64,000 nucleotides of DNA from Sinisalibacter aestuarii (lineage in GTDB: Bacteria > Pseudomonadota > Alphaproteobacteria > Rhodobacterales > Rhodobacteraceae). Shown here piece by piece: positions 1 through 9,547 of the stretch; positions within the stretch are counted from its first letter, which is position 1; the number at the start of each line of letters is the position of its first letter. The translations under genes and the position numbers were made by a program. The notes beneath the pieces were generated by a model that ran no database searches, was not told the origin of the DNA, and was given only the letters and a program-made list of their open reading frames with translations. The stretch spans positions 1 to 64,000 of the forward strand of contig NZ_BROH01000017.1 of the NCBI RefSeq assembly GCF_027923545.1, read 5' to 3'.

Positions 1-1
1 G

Positions 2-259
2 ACTTATGGGCTACGCGACAGCTGGCCTCTGGTCTCAGTACAGATGGCCGAGAAACTGACAGGCACGCATCGGGCAACGGTTCAGCGCAACATCGACTGG
101 ATGGACGAGCAGGGCCTCATTCGGGAGGTTACGGGGCAGGGACGATACCGAATGTGGCGGATCGTCGAGCCGCGCTCAACTGAGGCAAATTCGATGCCCG
201 AAAGGCATGATGAGCTGCTGGCTGAAGATTTCTTCGATGTGCTGGCCGCGCGCCAGTGA
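2..259 (+). CDS. C-terminal fragment of a winged-helix protein, cut by the left edge
   Basis: The reading frame is open to the first base of the window, so this is the tail of a longer gene. The visible 85 residues contain a helix-turn-helix or winged-helix stretch (LTGTHRATVQRNIDWM, then GLIREVTGQGRYRMWRI). That pattern is usual at the C-terminus of Fic/DUF4172-like and DUF1612-like proteins: a recognition helix followed by a 'G-(I/L)-REVTG' wing. The last 25 residues are acidic. It converges with the HD-hydrolase gene, leaving only 18 bp between them. The catalytic or N-terminal part lies outside the window, so its activity cannot be called. Confidence 0.55.
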   Translation, partial: TYGLRDSWPLVSVQMAEKLTGTHRATVQRNIDWMDEQGLIREVTGQGRYRMWRIVEPRSTEANSMPERHDELLAEDFFDVLAARQ

Positions 260-277
260 TCCCCGGATATTTTCCCT

Positions 278-784
278 TCAGGCTTCCGCGTCCCGCAGCT
301 CTCGCAGAGCAGCCAGATAGCGGTTCATGCGGCGCATGTCCTTTTCGGTCAGTGCCGACAGTCGCGAAGCGTTCAGGTTGTCGAGGATGTCGGCCGTTTT
401 GACCCGGCGCGCGATCTTGTTGCCCTTGGCGCGTCGGACGAAGGCCACGTAGACGGCCTCGCTGTCGCCTTCGTCCTCGGGCCTCTTCGTGACAAGGCGT
501 AAGGCGTCGAGCACAGTCGGCGAGAAACCTTCTTCCTCAAGGCGCTCGAATGTCCAGCCAGGGCCGTCTTCGACCACGTCATGCAGTACGCCTACGATCC
601 GTTCGTCGTCGGTCTCCAATGACATCATCACCCGGAGCGGATGTAGCAGATACGGCGCGCCGGCCTTGTCGGTTTGTCCCCGATGGGCTTCCGCAGCGAT
701 TTCGATGGCGCGTTGAAGGTTCAATAGCTTCTCCTGGTGTATGAATTTGATCGTGACCATCCGTTGATGTTTTTGGAACTTCAC
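278..784 (-). CDS. HD-domain phosphohydrolase, MESH1/SpoT-hydrolase-like
   Basis: The protein is about 168 aa. It has the HD-hydrolase pattern of small alarmone hydrolases: AHRGQTDKAGAPYLLHP near the N-terminus, then VGVLHDVVEDG with the metal-binding His-Asp pair. In MESH1 and the SpoT hydrolase domain this fold removes the 3'-pyrophosphate of (p)ppGpp; here the substrate is inferred, not shown. It is the last gene of the helicase-nuclease operon. The open frame reaches back to a TTG at 802, but a GTG at 784 sits about 5 nt after GGGAG and just past the helicase stop, so I prefer it. An ATG at 760 is also possible. As the terminal gene of a defence-type operon, a nucleotide-signal hydrolase could limit or reset a response. 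That role is speculative. Confidence 0.75.
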   Translation of the reverse strand: MKFQKHQRMVTIKFIHQEKLLNLQRAIEIAAEAHRGQTDKAGAPYLLHPLRVMMSLETDDERIVGVLHDVVEDGPGWTFERLEEEGFSPTVLDALRLVTKRPEDEGDSEAVYVAFVRRAKGNKIARRVKTADILDNLNASRLSALTEKDMRRMNRYLAALRELRDAEA

Positions 785-785
785 A

Positions 786-3332
786 TCACTCCCATGGCGC
801 AAAGCTTGGCGTGGCTACTATGATACGGTTCCTAAGAGCTTCGAGTTCTGGGGAAATTGCCGCGTGGGTTCCCTGATGCGGCAAAACTTCCCCGTGTAAT
901 TGTGCACGCAGCTCCATCCAACGTTCCTTCAGGACCTGCCAGTTGTGATCATCATAGGTTCCGCTGACAACGACAGGATGGATGCGTATACGTGGGGGGT
1001 CGCCCTCGGCGTGCTCATGCCAATTATCCAAGTCTTTCAGCCAACAGCTACCCTTGCGGTCCACGCGACCGATCTGTTGTTCGACAATACCCGGGTTCCA
1101 TTCTGCATGCAGTATGACCACGGTGCGGCAGGCTTCATGCAGGTTTAACCCCTCTCGCCCAACGCGGGACTGAGCGAGGAGTACCATTGGCCAGCTGGAG
1201 GCGCGGTTGAATGCGGACTGCAACAAGCGGCGTGTTTGAGGTAGGGTCGCGCCAGACATCATACGGGCAAAATTGCCCTCGCGCCCGGAAAAGTCCTGAA
1301 GATACGAGGCCAGCCTGGACTGCAAAACACTGTCGTTTTCTTGCTCTTCATCGGTTGATAATTCATCCAGCAGCCCTTTGAACAGCGCTAGCATTTCGTT
1401 GCCGGACCACGGTGCGTCAGCGCTCGCACGCCTGTCGCCAAGCGCCTCCAGTAGTGCCCCGATATCGCCTTGCAGCTCTTCACCATCGTCATCTTGGCGC
1501 AAATAGCCAACCAACAGCGCGGCGGTATCATCCTGCGGTGCTAGGGCTTCGATTTCACGATGCAGCCTTGCAAGCTCTGTTCGGCGCGCACTGGACCATT
1601 TTCGATATCGCTCGGTCAGTATCTGGTTGATCGAAGTGATACCGCCTGTCGTCACACAGAGATCAGGGTCATTCATGGCGGCAAGAACGGCGGGTTCGCT
1701 CTCGTCCCGTACCTTTGAGGCCGGCCAGTGCCGTCCATCTCTGAGCCGCCGGAGCATTTCGCGCGCGTCCAATAGGCGGGTCAGCGCATCCATCGGAGCT
1801 ATGAAACGCCCGAAAACGAGAACCTTTTCGTGCCGTTCGACATAAGACTCGATCAGTCGAACCGCGGCTAGTATCGCAGGATGGGTGTAGATATCCGCGG
1901 GCTGGCCACGGAAGGCATCGAACCAGAATGACTGCGGGCCTTCTAACTCATCGTCCTGCGGCAGCTGTTCAGCAGTTTCGGATTCGGGCGCGAGACCAAA
2001 ACCGTATCCTTGGGCGACCGAAAGTCTTACACGCTTCACGCGATGGTCATCCTGCGGCAGGATAGAAAGCGCTTCAGCGGCACAAAACCGACGCAGCCAG
2101 TCGCGCGTGAACCCCTCCGTTGCGGGAGATACTTTCAAGTCTTCGACGATGCGATAATCTCCATACGCTTCTTGAAATGCGCGAATCTGTGGGTCGTGGC
2201 GCTTGTCACGCCGCAGGACAAACGGGCGCAGGGCGTGCTGGAATCGCGAGGAAGTGCTCTCGAAACCTTCGGTCAACGGGTTATCCAGTTCCTCGATCTG
2301 GATGCGTTTGACCATGTCGACATAGCCGCTGATCCATTCGGCGAGTTCGGCGAGCGAAGTAACATCCTCGCCGTCGTCCCGACCGCTGATCCGGCCCAGT
2401 GTGTCAATCCATTGAGCAGAATCCAGTTCAACAGGCGTGGCCGTCATCCCGAGGCGGAATGGATCATCGGACTCCCAACTGACTGGCCCGAGAATGCGCG
2501 AAAGGCTGGAATCCTCCCCACGGGCCTTGTGGGCTTCATCAACGACGATCAGGTCGAACCGACCCAGGCCGTACCCTATGAGTGGAAGGATCTTGCGCTT
2601 GTATTCATCGGCCGCAAGCCATCGGTGGTCGCCGGCCAAATCATCGAGCACGCTCCGACACAAACCGTGTTCAATGATAGTGTCGGCAATCGTGCGGGCG
2701 GCGCGGCGGGTGGCATGGACCTGGCTGACCTCACCACGGTGAAAGCTGTTGCGCATGAAATTGCGCCGTTGCCCGGCCAGCAATCGCGCAACATTCGGAA
2801 GCAATTCACGCCGCCATCCACCTGCCGGACCGTCGCCTGCGTTCGGAAAGCGCATGGCTGCAAATGTGTGCGAGATCATCAGGACTTCTTCATTGGCCCA
2901 GCCATTTTTCGGCAATTCCCGCTGCTGTCTGCGATCCTTAAGCCAGTCCGCGTGTTTGATTTTACGTTTTTGGCTTCCTTCGGCATCTTCCTCGGTGAGG
3001 AAACCCGCGATAAATCCGTCATAGCTGCGCAATGGCAGCAGGGTCTGGTCATCAGGGTGAAATAACCTCAGTTCCTTCTGCCACTGCACGCCCAACCCAG
3101 CCGGAAGCACAATCGCAGCTCTTCCGCCCGCGTTGCGAACTGCTGAAATGAGTGCAACCGCTATTCGGGTTTTGCCCATCCCGACTTCGTCGGCCAGCAA
3201 AGCGGCCCGCTGACCGGATCTGATCCGCGCGGCAAGTTGCGCAATAGATGCGCGCTGTCCAGCGTCAAGCTTTTCATCCGTCTGTTGCGACGCGAGTTGC
3301 TCCAGATAATCGGCGGCCACAATCCAATCCAT
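786..3332 (-). CDS. SNF2-type SF2 helicase (DrmD/RapA-like architecture)
   Basis: The protein is about 848 aa with the full SF2 helicase set. Motif I is LLADEVGMGKT (about residues 45-55), motif II is LIVVDEAHKARG, and motif III is GMTATPVEL. The C-terminal lobe shows VLLAQSRVGREGLNLHEAC and the arginine finger EQQIGRVDRKGS. This arrangement is typical of Snf2-like translocases that move on double-stranded DNA, such as RapA and DISARM DrmD; no methylase or nuclease domain is fused. A long insert separates the lobes. The ATG at 3332 lies 2 nt after the stop of the phospholipase-D gene and follows GAAGAGGG; an upstream ATG at 3371 would overlap that gene by 38 nt. Pairing with a PLD-fold protein recalls DISARM, but DUF1998 and methylase genes are absent. 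Confidence 0.85.
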   Translation of the reverse strand: MDWIVAADYLEQLASQQTDEKLDAGQRASIAQLAARIRSGQRAALLADEVGMGKTRIAVALISAVRNAGGRAAIVLPAGLGVQWQKELRLFHPDDQTLLPLRSYDGFIAGFLTEEDAEGSQKRKIKHADWLKDRRQQRELPKNGWANEEVLMISHTFAAMRFPNAGDGPAGGWRRELLPNVARLLAGQRRNFMRNSFHRGEVSQVHATRRAARTIADTIIEHGLCRSVLDDLAGDHRWLAADEYKRKILPLIGYGLGRFDLIVVDEAHKARGEDSSLSRILGPVSWESDDPFRLGMTATPVELDSAQWIDTLGRISGRDDGEDVTSLAELAEWISGYVDMVKRIQIEELDNPLTEGFESTSSRFQHALRPFVLRRDKRHDPQIRAFQEAYGDYRIVEDLKVSPATEGFTRDWLRRFCAAEALSILPQDDHRVKRVRLSVAQGYGFGLAPESETAEQLPQDDELEGPQSFWFDAFRGQPADIYTHPAILAAVRLIESYVERHEKVLVFGRFIAPMDALTRLLDAREMLRRLRDGRHWPASKVRDESEPAVLAAMNDPDLCVTTGGITSINQILTERYRKWSSARRTELARLHREIEALAPQDDTAALLVGYLRQDDDGEELQGDIGALLEALGDRRASADAPWSGNEMLALFKGLLDELSTDEEQENDSVLQSRLASYLQDFSGREGNFARMMSGATLPQTRRLLQSAFNRASSWPMVLLAQSRVGREGLNLHEACRTVVILHAEWNPGIVEQQIGRVDRKGSCWLKDLDNWHEHAEGDPPRIRIHPVVVSGTYDDHNWQVLKERWMELRAQLHGEVLPHQGTHAAISPELEALRNRIIVATPSFAPWE

Positions 3333-3333
3333 G

Positions 3334-5133
3334 TCAGATGCCCTCTTCGGCCCAAAGCGAGGGAAGGTCATCGATCTTCCATTCCCGAGCTACAGCTTTC
3401 AACGATTGTGCAAGCAGGGTCAGGTCGACATCCTCAGGACACATCCGCGGGTCCATTAGTGCCGGCAAGGGATTTGCCTTCGCATCGCGAAAAAAGCCAA
3501 TCATCGGCTGCTCCTGCTTGCAGATCGCGCGCAAGGTGTGACGCAGTTCTCGACACCAACGCTGCCAATCTCGCGGGTCAAGTCTTGCCTGGGTCTCGCC
3601 AAGCCGCACCAGAAGGCTCATCATCCGGCGAATAGCATAGGTTGCGGGTGGCAAATCCGGGGTATCCGAGGCTTCCACCATTGGCTCACCGCCTTCGGGT
3701 CCGTCATCGGGCTGATCTGCGTCCAAGGGTTCTGGGAACGCCCGCAGGCCGGCCAAGACGTCTTCCACTGTCAACTCGGATGGCCGTGGCACAACAAGCA
3801 CGCCCTCCGCGATCACGGGAACGCGCCAGCCACCATGTGTCAGCGTGACAACGGCTGGAGCAGGTGCAGGCCAGATGCAGGGCGTGGGGCACGATGCACC
3901 GTCCGGACCTATGACATCCAGAACAATCCCGCCTGGCGCACAAAGCGTATCATCCTTCCAGTTCAACCAAGACGCTGGCGGCAGGGTTTCAGGCTCTTCG
4001 GGGGGCACAAACCCGCTGCCAGACTGTAGTTTCGAAGGCTCGACGGTCTCGTTGAACTGGATTGGCAACAGGGTCGCAAAACCTTGCTTGCTGTTCTTTC
4101 GGCTGCGCCATTTCAAGCCTTTGGGAAGATCGACGACAACGCCCGCCTCAAGATTGCCACCCGCGCTGGCGGCCTTTTCAAATCCGTTCCGGCTGAGATT
4201 CCCCGACCCTAAATAGACGCGCCCAACGGCCTCGTCGTGACCTGCGCCGAGCAATACAAACTTAGCGTGAAGTCGCCCGTCCTCGCCATGCATAGCGGAA
4301 ATCGGGCACCGGAGATTCCAACCGACCGCGGTCAGGGCCGGGCCACGCATGGCCAGACCTTGACAGGACATCGGGTTCAGAAACAGGTCCAAAGTCGCAG
4401 ATTTCTTCAAGAGCTTTTCTTCGACCAGCTTCTTGCGAAACCTCTCAGGCAGCCCCGCGCCACCATCGCCTTCTGCTTCAAAATAACCGGATCCAAGGAT
4501 TAGGCGATCTGCCTTTTTTCCTATTCCCAGTCGATCGACGACCTGAGGAAGCAAAGCCTTAGACCGGCTGTCGATGAAGCGTGGCTGCAAGGTAGAGGCC
4601 GGAAGGCGCTCAATCTCGTCCTCCAGCTGCGCATAGGGTAGTGCGCCGTCATATTCCCGTTCGATCAGCGTGCAATCCCCACGCTGGCGCAGCCATTCGA
4701 ACATGTTCCAGGCCGCCCGAATATCTGCGATATCCTGATCTCTCGGATCATCGGTCTGAAGGTCAATTGACCAGAACAGGTCAATGCTGTCCGTCAACGG
4801 GTCTTGCGTCCAGTTTCCCGTGCTGACCGCGAGCCTGATGATATATCCATCTTCATCGCGCTTGCGAAATCCCAGCAAGGCAACCTTGGCGTGCAAGAGG
4901 TTGTAACCTCGATCCTGCGGCCGCATCCACATCCAGGCTAGACCCGATATGTCCGAAATTGCGTTCATTGTCGGGTGAATGAACGCGGCTAGTACGGGGC
5001 GCGCCATTTCGCCAGTAAAGCTGCGCCGGATCTGCCCCATCACCTTGGGCGTTGCCGTAAAACCGCAGAAGAAACCGAAATCCCCGAAACAATCCTTGGG
5101 CGGCATGAAGAGGGTGATAAGCGTTGTGTTCAT
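3334..5133 (-). CDS. Phospholipase-D-fold protein with two HxK half-motifs
   Basis: The 599-aa protein carries two degenerate HKD-type motifs. One is near residue 80 (LLHAKVALLGF, followed by STGNWT). The second is near residue 290 (LHAKFVLLGAG, followed by YLGSGNLSRNGFEKA). In the PLD superfamily, paired HxK(x)nN/S motifs form one active site used by nucleases and phosphodiesterases, including DISARM DrmC. Nuclease activity is therefore a reasonable inference, but the usual Asp of HKD is not obvious, so a DNA-binding role is possible. The start overlaps the preceding gene's stop by 4 nt (ATGA). The SNF2 helicase follows after 2 nt, which suggests translational coupling and a shared complex. 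There is no signal peptide. Confidence 0.8.
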   Translation of the reverse strand: MNTTLITLFMPPKDCFGDFGFFCGFTATPKVMGQIRRSFTGEMARPVLAAFIHPTMNAISDISGLAWMWMRPQDRGYNLLHAKVALLGFRKRDEDGYIIRLAVSTGNWTQDPLTDSIDLFWSIDLQTDDPRDQDIADIRAAWNMFEWLRQRGDCTLIEREYDGALPYAQLEDEIERLPASTLQPRFIDSRSKALLPQVVDRLGIGKKADRLILGSGYFEAEGDGGAGLPERFRKKLVEEKLLKKSATLDLFLNPMSCQGLAMRGPALTAVGWNLRCPISAMHGEDGRLHAKFVLLGAGHDEAVGRVYLGSGNLSRNGFEKAASAGGNLEAGVVVDLPKGLKWRSRKNSKQGFATLLPIQFNETVEPSKLQSGSGFVPPEEPETLPPASWLNWKDDTLCAPGGIVLDVIGPDGASCPTPCIWPAPAPAVVTLTHGGWRVPVIAEGVLVVPRPSELTVEDVLAGLRAFPEPLDADQPDDGPEGGEPMVEASDTPDLPPATYAIRRMMSLLVRLGETQARLDPRDWQRWCRELRHTLRAICKQEQPMIGFFRDAKANPLPALMDPRMCPEDVDLTLLAQSLKAVAREWKIDDLPSLWAEEGI

Positions 5134-6341
5134 GATGCCGGTTCTTCACCTGCTGAGACCCGACATCCCGGGTTCACATCGCCGTTCAGTTCGGTCGCAA
5201 GGCAATGAAGATTGAAAAGTCGGAATAACTGAGGCGCGAACTCGGCATCATTGACGGATTCGTCTGCATCGATGCTTGGCATCTCGCCGGCCGCTGGTCC
5301 CAGACCGATACGATCGTCTCGCCACCTGATCACCGTTCCATCGCGATCGGCCAGCTTTTGAAGAAGCTGTTGGTCGGGCAAATCCCGGACCTCTGAAAGG
5401 AATTTTCGGCTGCTTGACTCATCTGCTGCGTCAATTCTGGCGCCCAGCTGGCGGGCGCATTGGCGAAGCGCCGCGAGGGGCTCGCCCACGGTTTTATTGG
5501 CCTCGTCCAAGGGCAGCCAAGCAGCCTCATTGGCATCGCGAAGCTGAAGCAGACTTTCTTCCAAGCGATACAACACCGCCAGTGCGGCACTGCGTAAATC
5601 CATGAAAGCCACCCCCGCGCGCAGGTCCGTCCAATGGTCGGTAGTTATCCCGCTGAGCGGTTCGACGGCATCGAGCTGGCCTGCACTGGGCCCGGTCTTG
5701 AGTGCTACGAGAGCACGCCGACGCGACGTTGACGGATCATCACCTCCGACAAGCCGAGCCAAGATCAGCTTACGCACATCGGGTGGGACGGCAGCATTTG
5801 GCGACAGGTCTTCAATTACCTTATTCAAACCATGAGGGGATCCCCCATGTGCCCATGCGGCCAGAACACGACGGTAGTTTGCCATCACTGGCAGGTTTAG
5901 CATCTGCGCGCCTGCGGTGTGGATGGTGAAAGCACCAAAGCGACTGCCCCGCACGAAACCAAGCGCGACCAGCGGTTGCACCATGGCCATGCGGATGGGT
6001 TGAACCACATAGGTGCCGCGTCGTTTGAGATTCTTGAAACTCCAGTCTTTCAGCCCTTGCATCTTGCGTAGACCGCGCACGCGACGGTCCGCCAGGCCCT
6101 CTTCGGTGGCCTTTCGCATCATCAAAGCCTCGACGGCGTTGCCGACTGGCAAGGCCGATACACCTAGCTCCTCGGCAATGGACACCGCCAAAACCGACCA
6201 GAGAATCGGCATCGGAAACCACATGCCACCCAAGCCTGGTACTGAACGATCGTTGAAGTGCCGCACGGCGCTGGCAAGGCCCAGGTTCTGCTGCCTGCGC
6301 TGCGTAATGATGGTGTCAGGTGCGAGTATTCCCCAGGGCAT
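5130..6341 (-). CDS. Unrecognised protein of the helicase-nuclease operon
   Basis: This is a 403-aa protein I do not recognise. The N-terminus contains GLGGMWFPMPILWSVLAVSIAEELG, which is hydrophobic but looks like a buried helix rather than a clear membrane span (about residues 40-65). It is followed by basic stretches (RRVRGLRKMQGLKDW; KNLKRRGTYVVQPIRMAMVQPLVALGFV) that could form a small DNA-binding or winged-helix region. The C-terminal half is predicted helical, and no nuclease or NTPase motif was seen. It is wedged between the AddA-like and PLD genes with stop/start overlaps on both sides, so its stoichiometry is probably linked to theirs. The ATG at 6341 overlaps the upstream stop as TGATG; a TTG one codon earlier is possible. 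A small structural or specificity subunit is the simplest guess. Confidence 0.75.
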   Translation of the reverse strand: MPWGILAPDTIITQRRQQNLGLASAVRHFNDRSVPGLGGMWFPMPILWSVLAVSIAEELGVSALPVGNAVEALMMRKATEEGLADRRVRGLRKMQGLKDWSFKNLKRRGTYVVQPIRMAMVQPLVALGFVRGSRFGAFTIHTAGAQMLNLPVMANYRRVLAAWAHGGSPHGLNKVIEDLSPNAAVPPDVRKLILARLVGGDDPSTSRRRALVALKTGPSAGQLDAVEPLSGITTDHWTDLRAGVAFMDLRSAALAVLYRLEESLLQLRDANEAAWLPLDEANKTVGEPLAALRQCARQLGARIDAADESSSRKFLSEVRDLPDQQLLQKLADRDGTVIRWRDDRIGLGPAAGEMPSIDADESVNDAEFAPQLFRLFNLHCLATELNGDVNPGCRVSAGEEPAS

Positions 6342-9300
6342 CAAGAAGTACTTTCTTGATGCCCGTGGGCAGGAATAGAGGCCAGGTCCAGAAAATCCAG
6401 CCGTCCATGATCAACCCAAAGTACTGCCACGCCATTCAATTCGTACGTCGGGAATACGTTTCGGACCAAGTCGGCATATGCAGAAAGCTGCGGCCAGTAG
6501 AGGCCAAAACCCTCACCCGCACCGCCGGTCTTGTGGTCGATCAAAAGACAGCCCCTCGGCCCAACTGCCAGCAGGTCGATCATTCCGGGAATTTCCGCAC
6601 CCTCTTTAGTACGTGCTAGAAGAGGGATTTCACAAAGCAGATCGGTGTAGCCATCGGCCGCAAGCCAGGCTTTCAGTGCAGCTGCTCGCTCCGCGACCAG
6701 CGCTAGGGTTGTATCGTCCAATCCGGTAGCCTTGGGCAGGGATTCAGTCAGATCAGGACGCGTCAGGCAAGTCCGCAAAGCAAGATGGATCGCTGTCCCA
6801 CGGGCCGCGTCACTAACTGTACGGGACCATGGTGTTCCCAATTTGATACCCTGGCTTTCTGGTGCAGACAGGGCCGTGGTAGCTTGCGATGGCTGCAACC
6901 TCCAAGGGGTCAAGTCCACAGCAGGCAAGGGGGTATCGCGGCCGAGCCGTGGTGTATCCGTGATCTCGGCGTCCGAATACGCGGTGAAGCCCGCGTGTTC
7001 GGGCAACTGCCTGATGATGGCCGGACACTCAATCCCGCCGATGCGCAGTGTATCACCACCGATCTGCGGCGCGCAGGCATCCGTGAAAACATGGAACAGG
7101 CACTTGGCTTCCGGAGCTTCCTCATCACGCTCTTTTAGGAAGCCTGGCCACTCCAACACCAGCCGATCCCGTGCCCGGGTCATGGCGACGTAAAGAAGGT
7201 TCTTCGCATTTGCCTCGAAATCCGAGCGCCGATCCTCAATGAACCGCCGCTCGGCCTCCGGGGCGGCAAATCCTGGCGTGTGGATCAGTGCGGCCGAGGC
7301 CAGCACGGCGTCCATATCGTCGATCTCGTGAAGCGCGGTGAACCGGGTCGCGGTGCTGCCCGGCCAGTCTTCGATCCCGTGGTCGAATTCCGCAACCACG
7401 GTGATCGGCCATTCACGCCCCTTGCTGGCGTGCCATGTGACGATCTCGACCGCCTCGGCGCTGTTGGCGGCGGGGTCGGGACGGCGGTCGAAATCGCGCT
7501 CGCTGGCGCGGGCATCCAGCCAGCCAAGAAACACCTTGGCGCTTTCGCCATGGAAACCGGCTGCCGCCTTGAGATCACGGTGCGCGGATTCGAAGTCGTT
7601 TGCTTCGGCTTCAAGCCGCAGAAGGTCTGCACGCGCCTGTGCTGGGTCGGGCTGACGGTCAGCCCAGATACGCAGCCCAGAAGCATTGATAACCAGGTCC
7701 ACTGCATCGGAAATCGGCAAGCGAGCAAGGCGGTCCGACAGCGCCGCCAGGCGCAGGAGGACCGGATCATCCTCCAACCGCCCTTGGATCTGCGCTTGCA
7801 TGGCGGCTTGTAGGCTGAGCGGATCGGGGCCGAGGGTGCGCAGGACCAGCGCGGCATTCGTATCGTCTGGGTTCGCGGCATAGCTGAGCGCCGCGCGAGC
7901 CGCCTGAACAACCGGGCTTGTCGCCCAGCCATCCTCGGCAATACGGACAGGTACGCCGCGAGCGCGCAATTCCTCGGCATAGCGGGCTGCGGTCGCGTGC
8001 CGGCAGACCAGAAGAGCGATGTCAGAGGGGCGCACATTCCTCGGGGCCTTGCTGTGCCGGTCGGTGATCGTTTCCCCCACCTGCAAGATCTGGGCGATGC
8101 GCTCTGCAACATGCTCTTGCGGCTTCGAATACTTTCTTACCCCGCGGCCTTTGACGATGTTCAAAACCTCTAAGGCAGGACCGGACACAGGATCACGCGT
8201 CGGGGCTAACGGGTTGTAGCCTGCGCCAAACAACCCGGCGCCCATAGCATTGACGAAGTCCATCACCGCCGGTGTAGACCGCCAATTGCTGTCAAGGGGC
8301 TGCGTCGCATCGGGGTTGGCCGCCGCCAGCGCCTGAGACAGGCGCGGATCAGCGCCCTGAAAACCCATGATCGACTGTTTGACATCCCCCACCAGCAGGG
8401 TGCGCGGCGCGCGGGCACCGAGCTGCCAGAGCAGCGCGAATTGCACCGGGTTGGTGTCCTGGAATTCGTCGATGATGACGCAGTCGATTTCATCCAGCAC
8501 GGCCTGTCGCACTGCCGGATCGGTCCGCAATAGCCGCTCGGCGCCTGCAATCATGTCGGCATAGTCAATCAGCCCAAGCGCCTTTTTGCGTGTCTCATAA
8601 GCTTCCATCACTTCCTGCGCACAGGCGATCAGGCACTGAAAGTGCAGCTTCGCATCGGCCAAGGGGCCGGGATGTGAAGGCAGCACCTCGGCAGCCTGCA
8701 TGATCGCAAGAGCAAGGTCATCGTAGCCCTCTGGCGTTTTCGTACGGCTGTTCGAAGTGAAGAGACTGCGCAGGGACTGCCAAAGGCTCCAGTCCCGATC
8801 CAGCATCGCCGGATCACGTTCGACACGGCGAAACAGGGCCAGATTGTTTTCCAGCGTCTCGCGGGGGCCCTTGGCTGTGACGCCGTCCATGCCGCCGTCC
8901 GGAAAGGCTGTGAGCATGGTAGCAACCGCCTTCGCCAACGCATCACGGGCGGCTATGGGGTCTGCGATCACCTTGCCGTAGATTTCATCGAGCCGTGTTA
9001 ATGCGGGTGCGATCAGCCCGGGATCACGGCCTTTGTCGCCGAGCCCCCGCAACAGGTCGATCATCGACAGAACCCGGCCCCGCAGTGAATCTTCGACCGT
9101 TTCGCCTTTTTGCCAGTTGGGCTGATATCCGAACCGCTCGGGTTCAGCCTTGATAGGATCAAGCGATTTCGCATGGGCCAGCGCCTGCCGGATCAGCAGC
9201 TCGCGTTCAGCATCGCCAAGGTGACGGGGTTGCAGCGATGCACCGGCTGCCAGCGCATGTTCCGTCAATAAACGCAGGCCTAAGCCATGGATGGTAGAGA

Positions 9301-9547
9301 CATATGCGCGCTCCACGGCCATAGCCTCGGTGACAAGCCCGTCCGCCAGAAGACCCGCCCGGATACGTTCGCGCAATTCGCCCGCAGCGGCTTCGGTAAA
9401 GGTCACCGCAAGGATGCGTTCGGGTCGTACGATTTTGCGCTTCACCCAGTCAGAAAGCTGGGTCTTGATACGATGGGTTTTTCCCGCGCCCGCGCCGGCG
9501 GGAACGATGACCAACCCTCGGTCTGAATCTGCTCCGTCCATGGTCAT
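6341..9547 (-). CDS. AddA/UvrD-like helicase with C-terminal PD-(D/E)xK nuclease
   Basis: The 1068-aa protein has a full UvrD/AddA layout. Walker A is VPAGAGAGKTHRI (about residues 15-27), Walker B is CVIIDEFQDTNPVQF, and then come GDVKQSIMGFQGADPRLS, LDSNWRSTPAVMDFV, VTWHASKGREWPITVV (motif V) and LYVAMTRARDRLVLEW (motif VI). The C-terminus carries a RecB-family nuclease: GMIDLLAVGPRGCLLIDHKTGG followed by QLSAY. AddA proteins process double-strand DNA ends together with AddB. Here the neighbour encodes an AddB-like nuclease (4-nt overlap), so a dedicated end-resecting pair is likely. A housekeeping addAB normally sits elsewhere on the chromosome, and this accessory pair in a WYL-containing operon suggests an anti-phage or DNA-processing role. 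Start: ATG overlapping the upstream stop (ATGA). Confidence 0.88.
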   Translation of the reverse strand: MTMDGADSDRGLVIVPAGAGAGKTHRIKTQLSDWVKRKIVRPERILAVTFTEAAAGELRERIRAGLLADGLVTEAMAVERAYVSTIHGLGLRLLTEHALAAGASLQPRHLGDAERELLIRQALAHAKSLDPIKAEPERFGYQPNWQKGETVEDSLRGRVLSMIDLLRGLGDKGRDPGLIAPALTRLDEIYGKVIADPIAARDALAKAVATMLTAFPDGGMDGVTAKGPRETLENNLALFRRVERDPAMLDRDWSLWQSLRSLFTSNSRTKTPEGYDDLALAIMQAAEVLPSHPGPLADAKLHFQCLIACAQEVMEAYETRKKALGLIDYADMIAGAERLLRTDPAVRQAVLDEIDCVIIDEFQDTNPVQFALLWQLGARAPRTLLVGDVKQSIMGFQGADPRLSQALAAANPDATQPLDSNWRSTPAVMDFVNAMGAGLFGAGYNPLAPTRDPVSGPALEVLNIVKGRGVRKYSKPQEHVAERIAQILQVGETITDRHSKAPRNVRPSDIALLVCRHATAARYAEELRARGVPVRIAEDGWATSPVVQAARAALSYAANPDDTNAALVLRTLGPDPLSLQAAMQAQIQGRLEDDPVLLRLAALSDRLARLPISDAVDLVINASGLRIWADRQPDPAQARADLLRLEAEANDFESAHRDLKAAAGFHGESAKVFLGWLDARASERDFDRRPDPAANSAEAVEIVTWHASKGREWPITVVAEFDHGIEDWPGSTATRFTALHEIDDMDAVLASAALIHTPGFAAPEAERRFIEDRRSDFEANAKNLLYVAMTRARDRLVLEWPGFLKERDEEAPEAKCLFHVFTDACAPQIGGDTLRIGGIECPAIIRQLPEHAGFTAYSDAEITDTPRLGRDTPLPAVDLTPWRLQPSQATTALSAPESQGIKLGTPWSRTVSDAARGTAIHLALRTCLTRPDLTESLPKATGLDDTTLALVAERAAALKAWLAADGYTDLLCEIPLLARTKEGAEIPGMIDLLAVGPRGCLLIDHKTGGAGEGFGLYWPQLSAYADLVRNVFPTYELNGVAVLWVDHGRLDFLDLASIPAHGHQESTS

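Noticed and set aside
2010-3065. A 351-codon open frame opposite the SNF2 helicase gene
   Set aside because: It is antisense to the helicase motifs, which are intact; its own composition is that of a reverse-frame shadow.
786-5133. Calling the SNF2 and PLD genes a DISARM system
   Set aside because: DISARM needs DrmA/DrmB (DUF1998) and a methylase; none is seen, and the gene set is different.
9544-9547. Treating the AddA/AddB-like pair as the housekeeping addAB locus
   Set aside because: The pair sits inside an accessory WYL-containing operon on a mobile element and lacks the evident AddB cysteine set.
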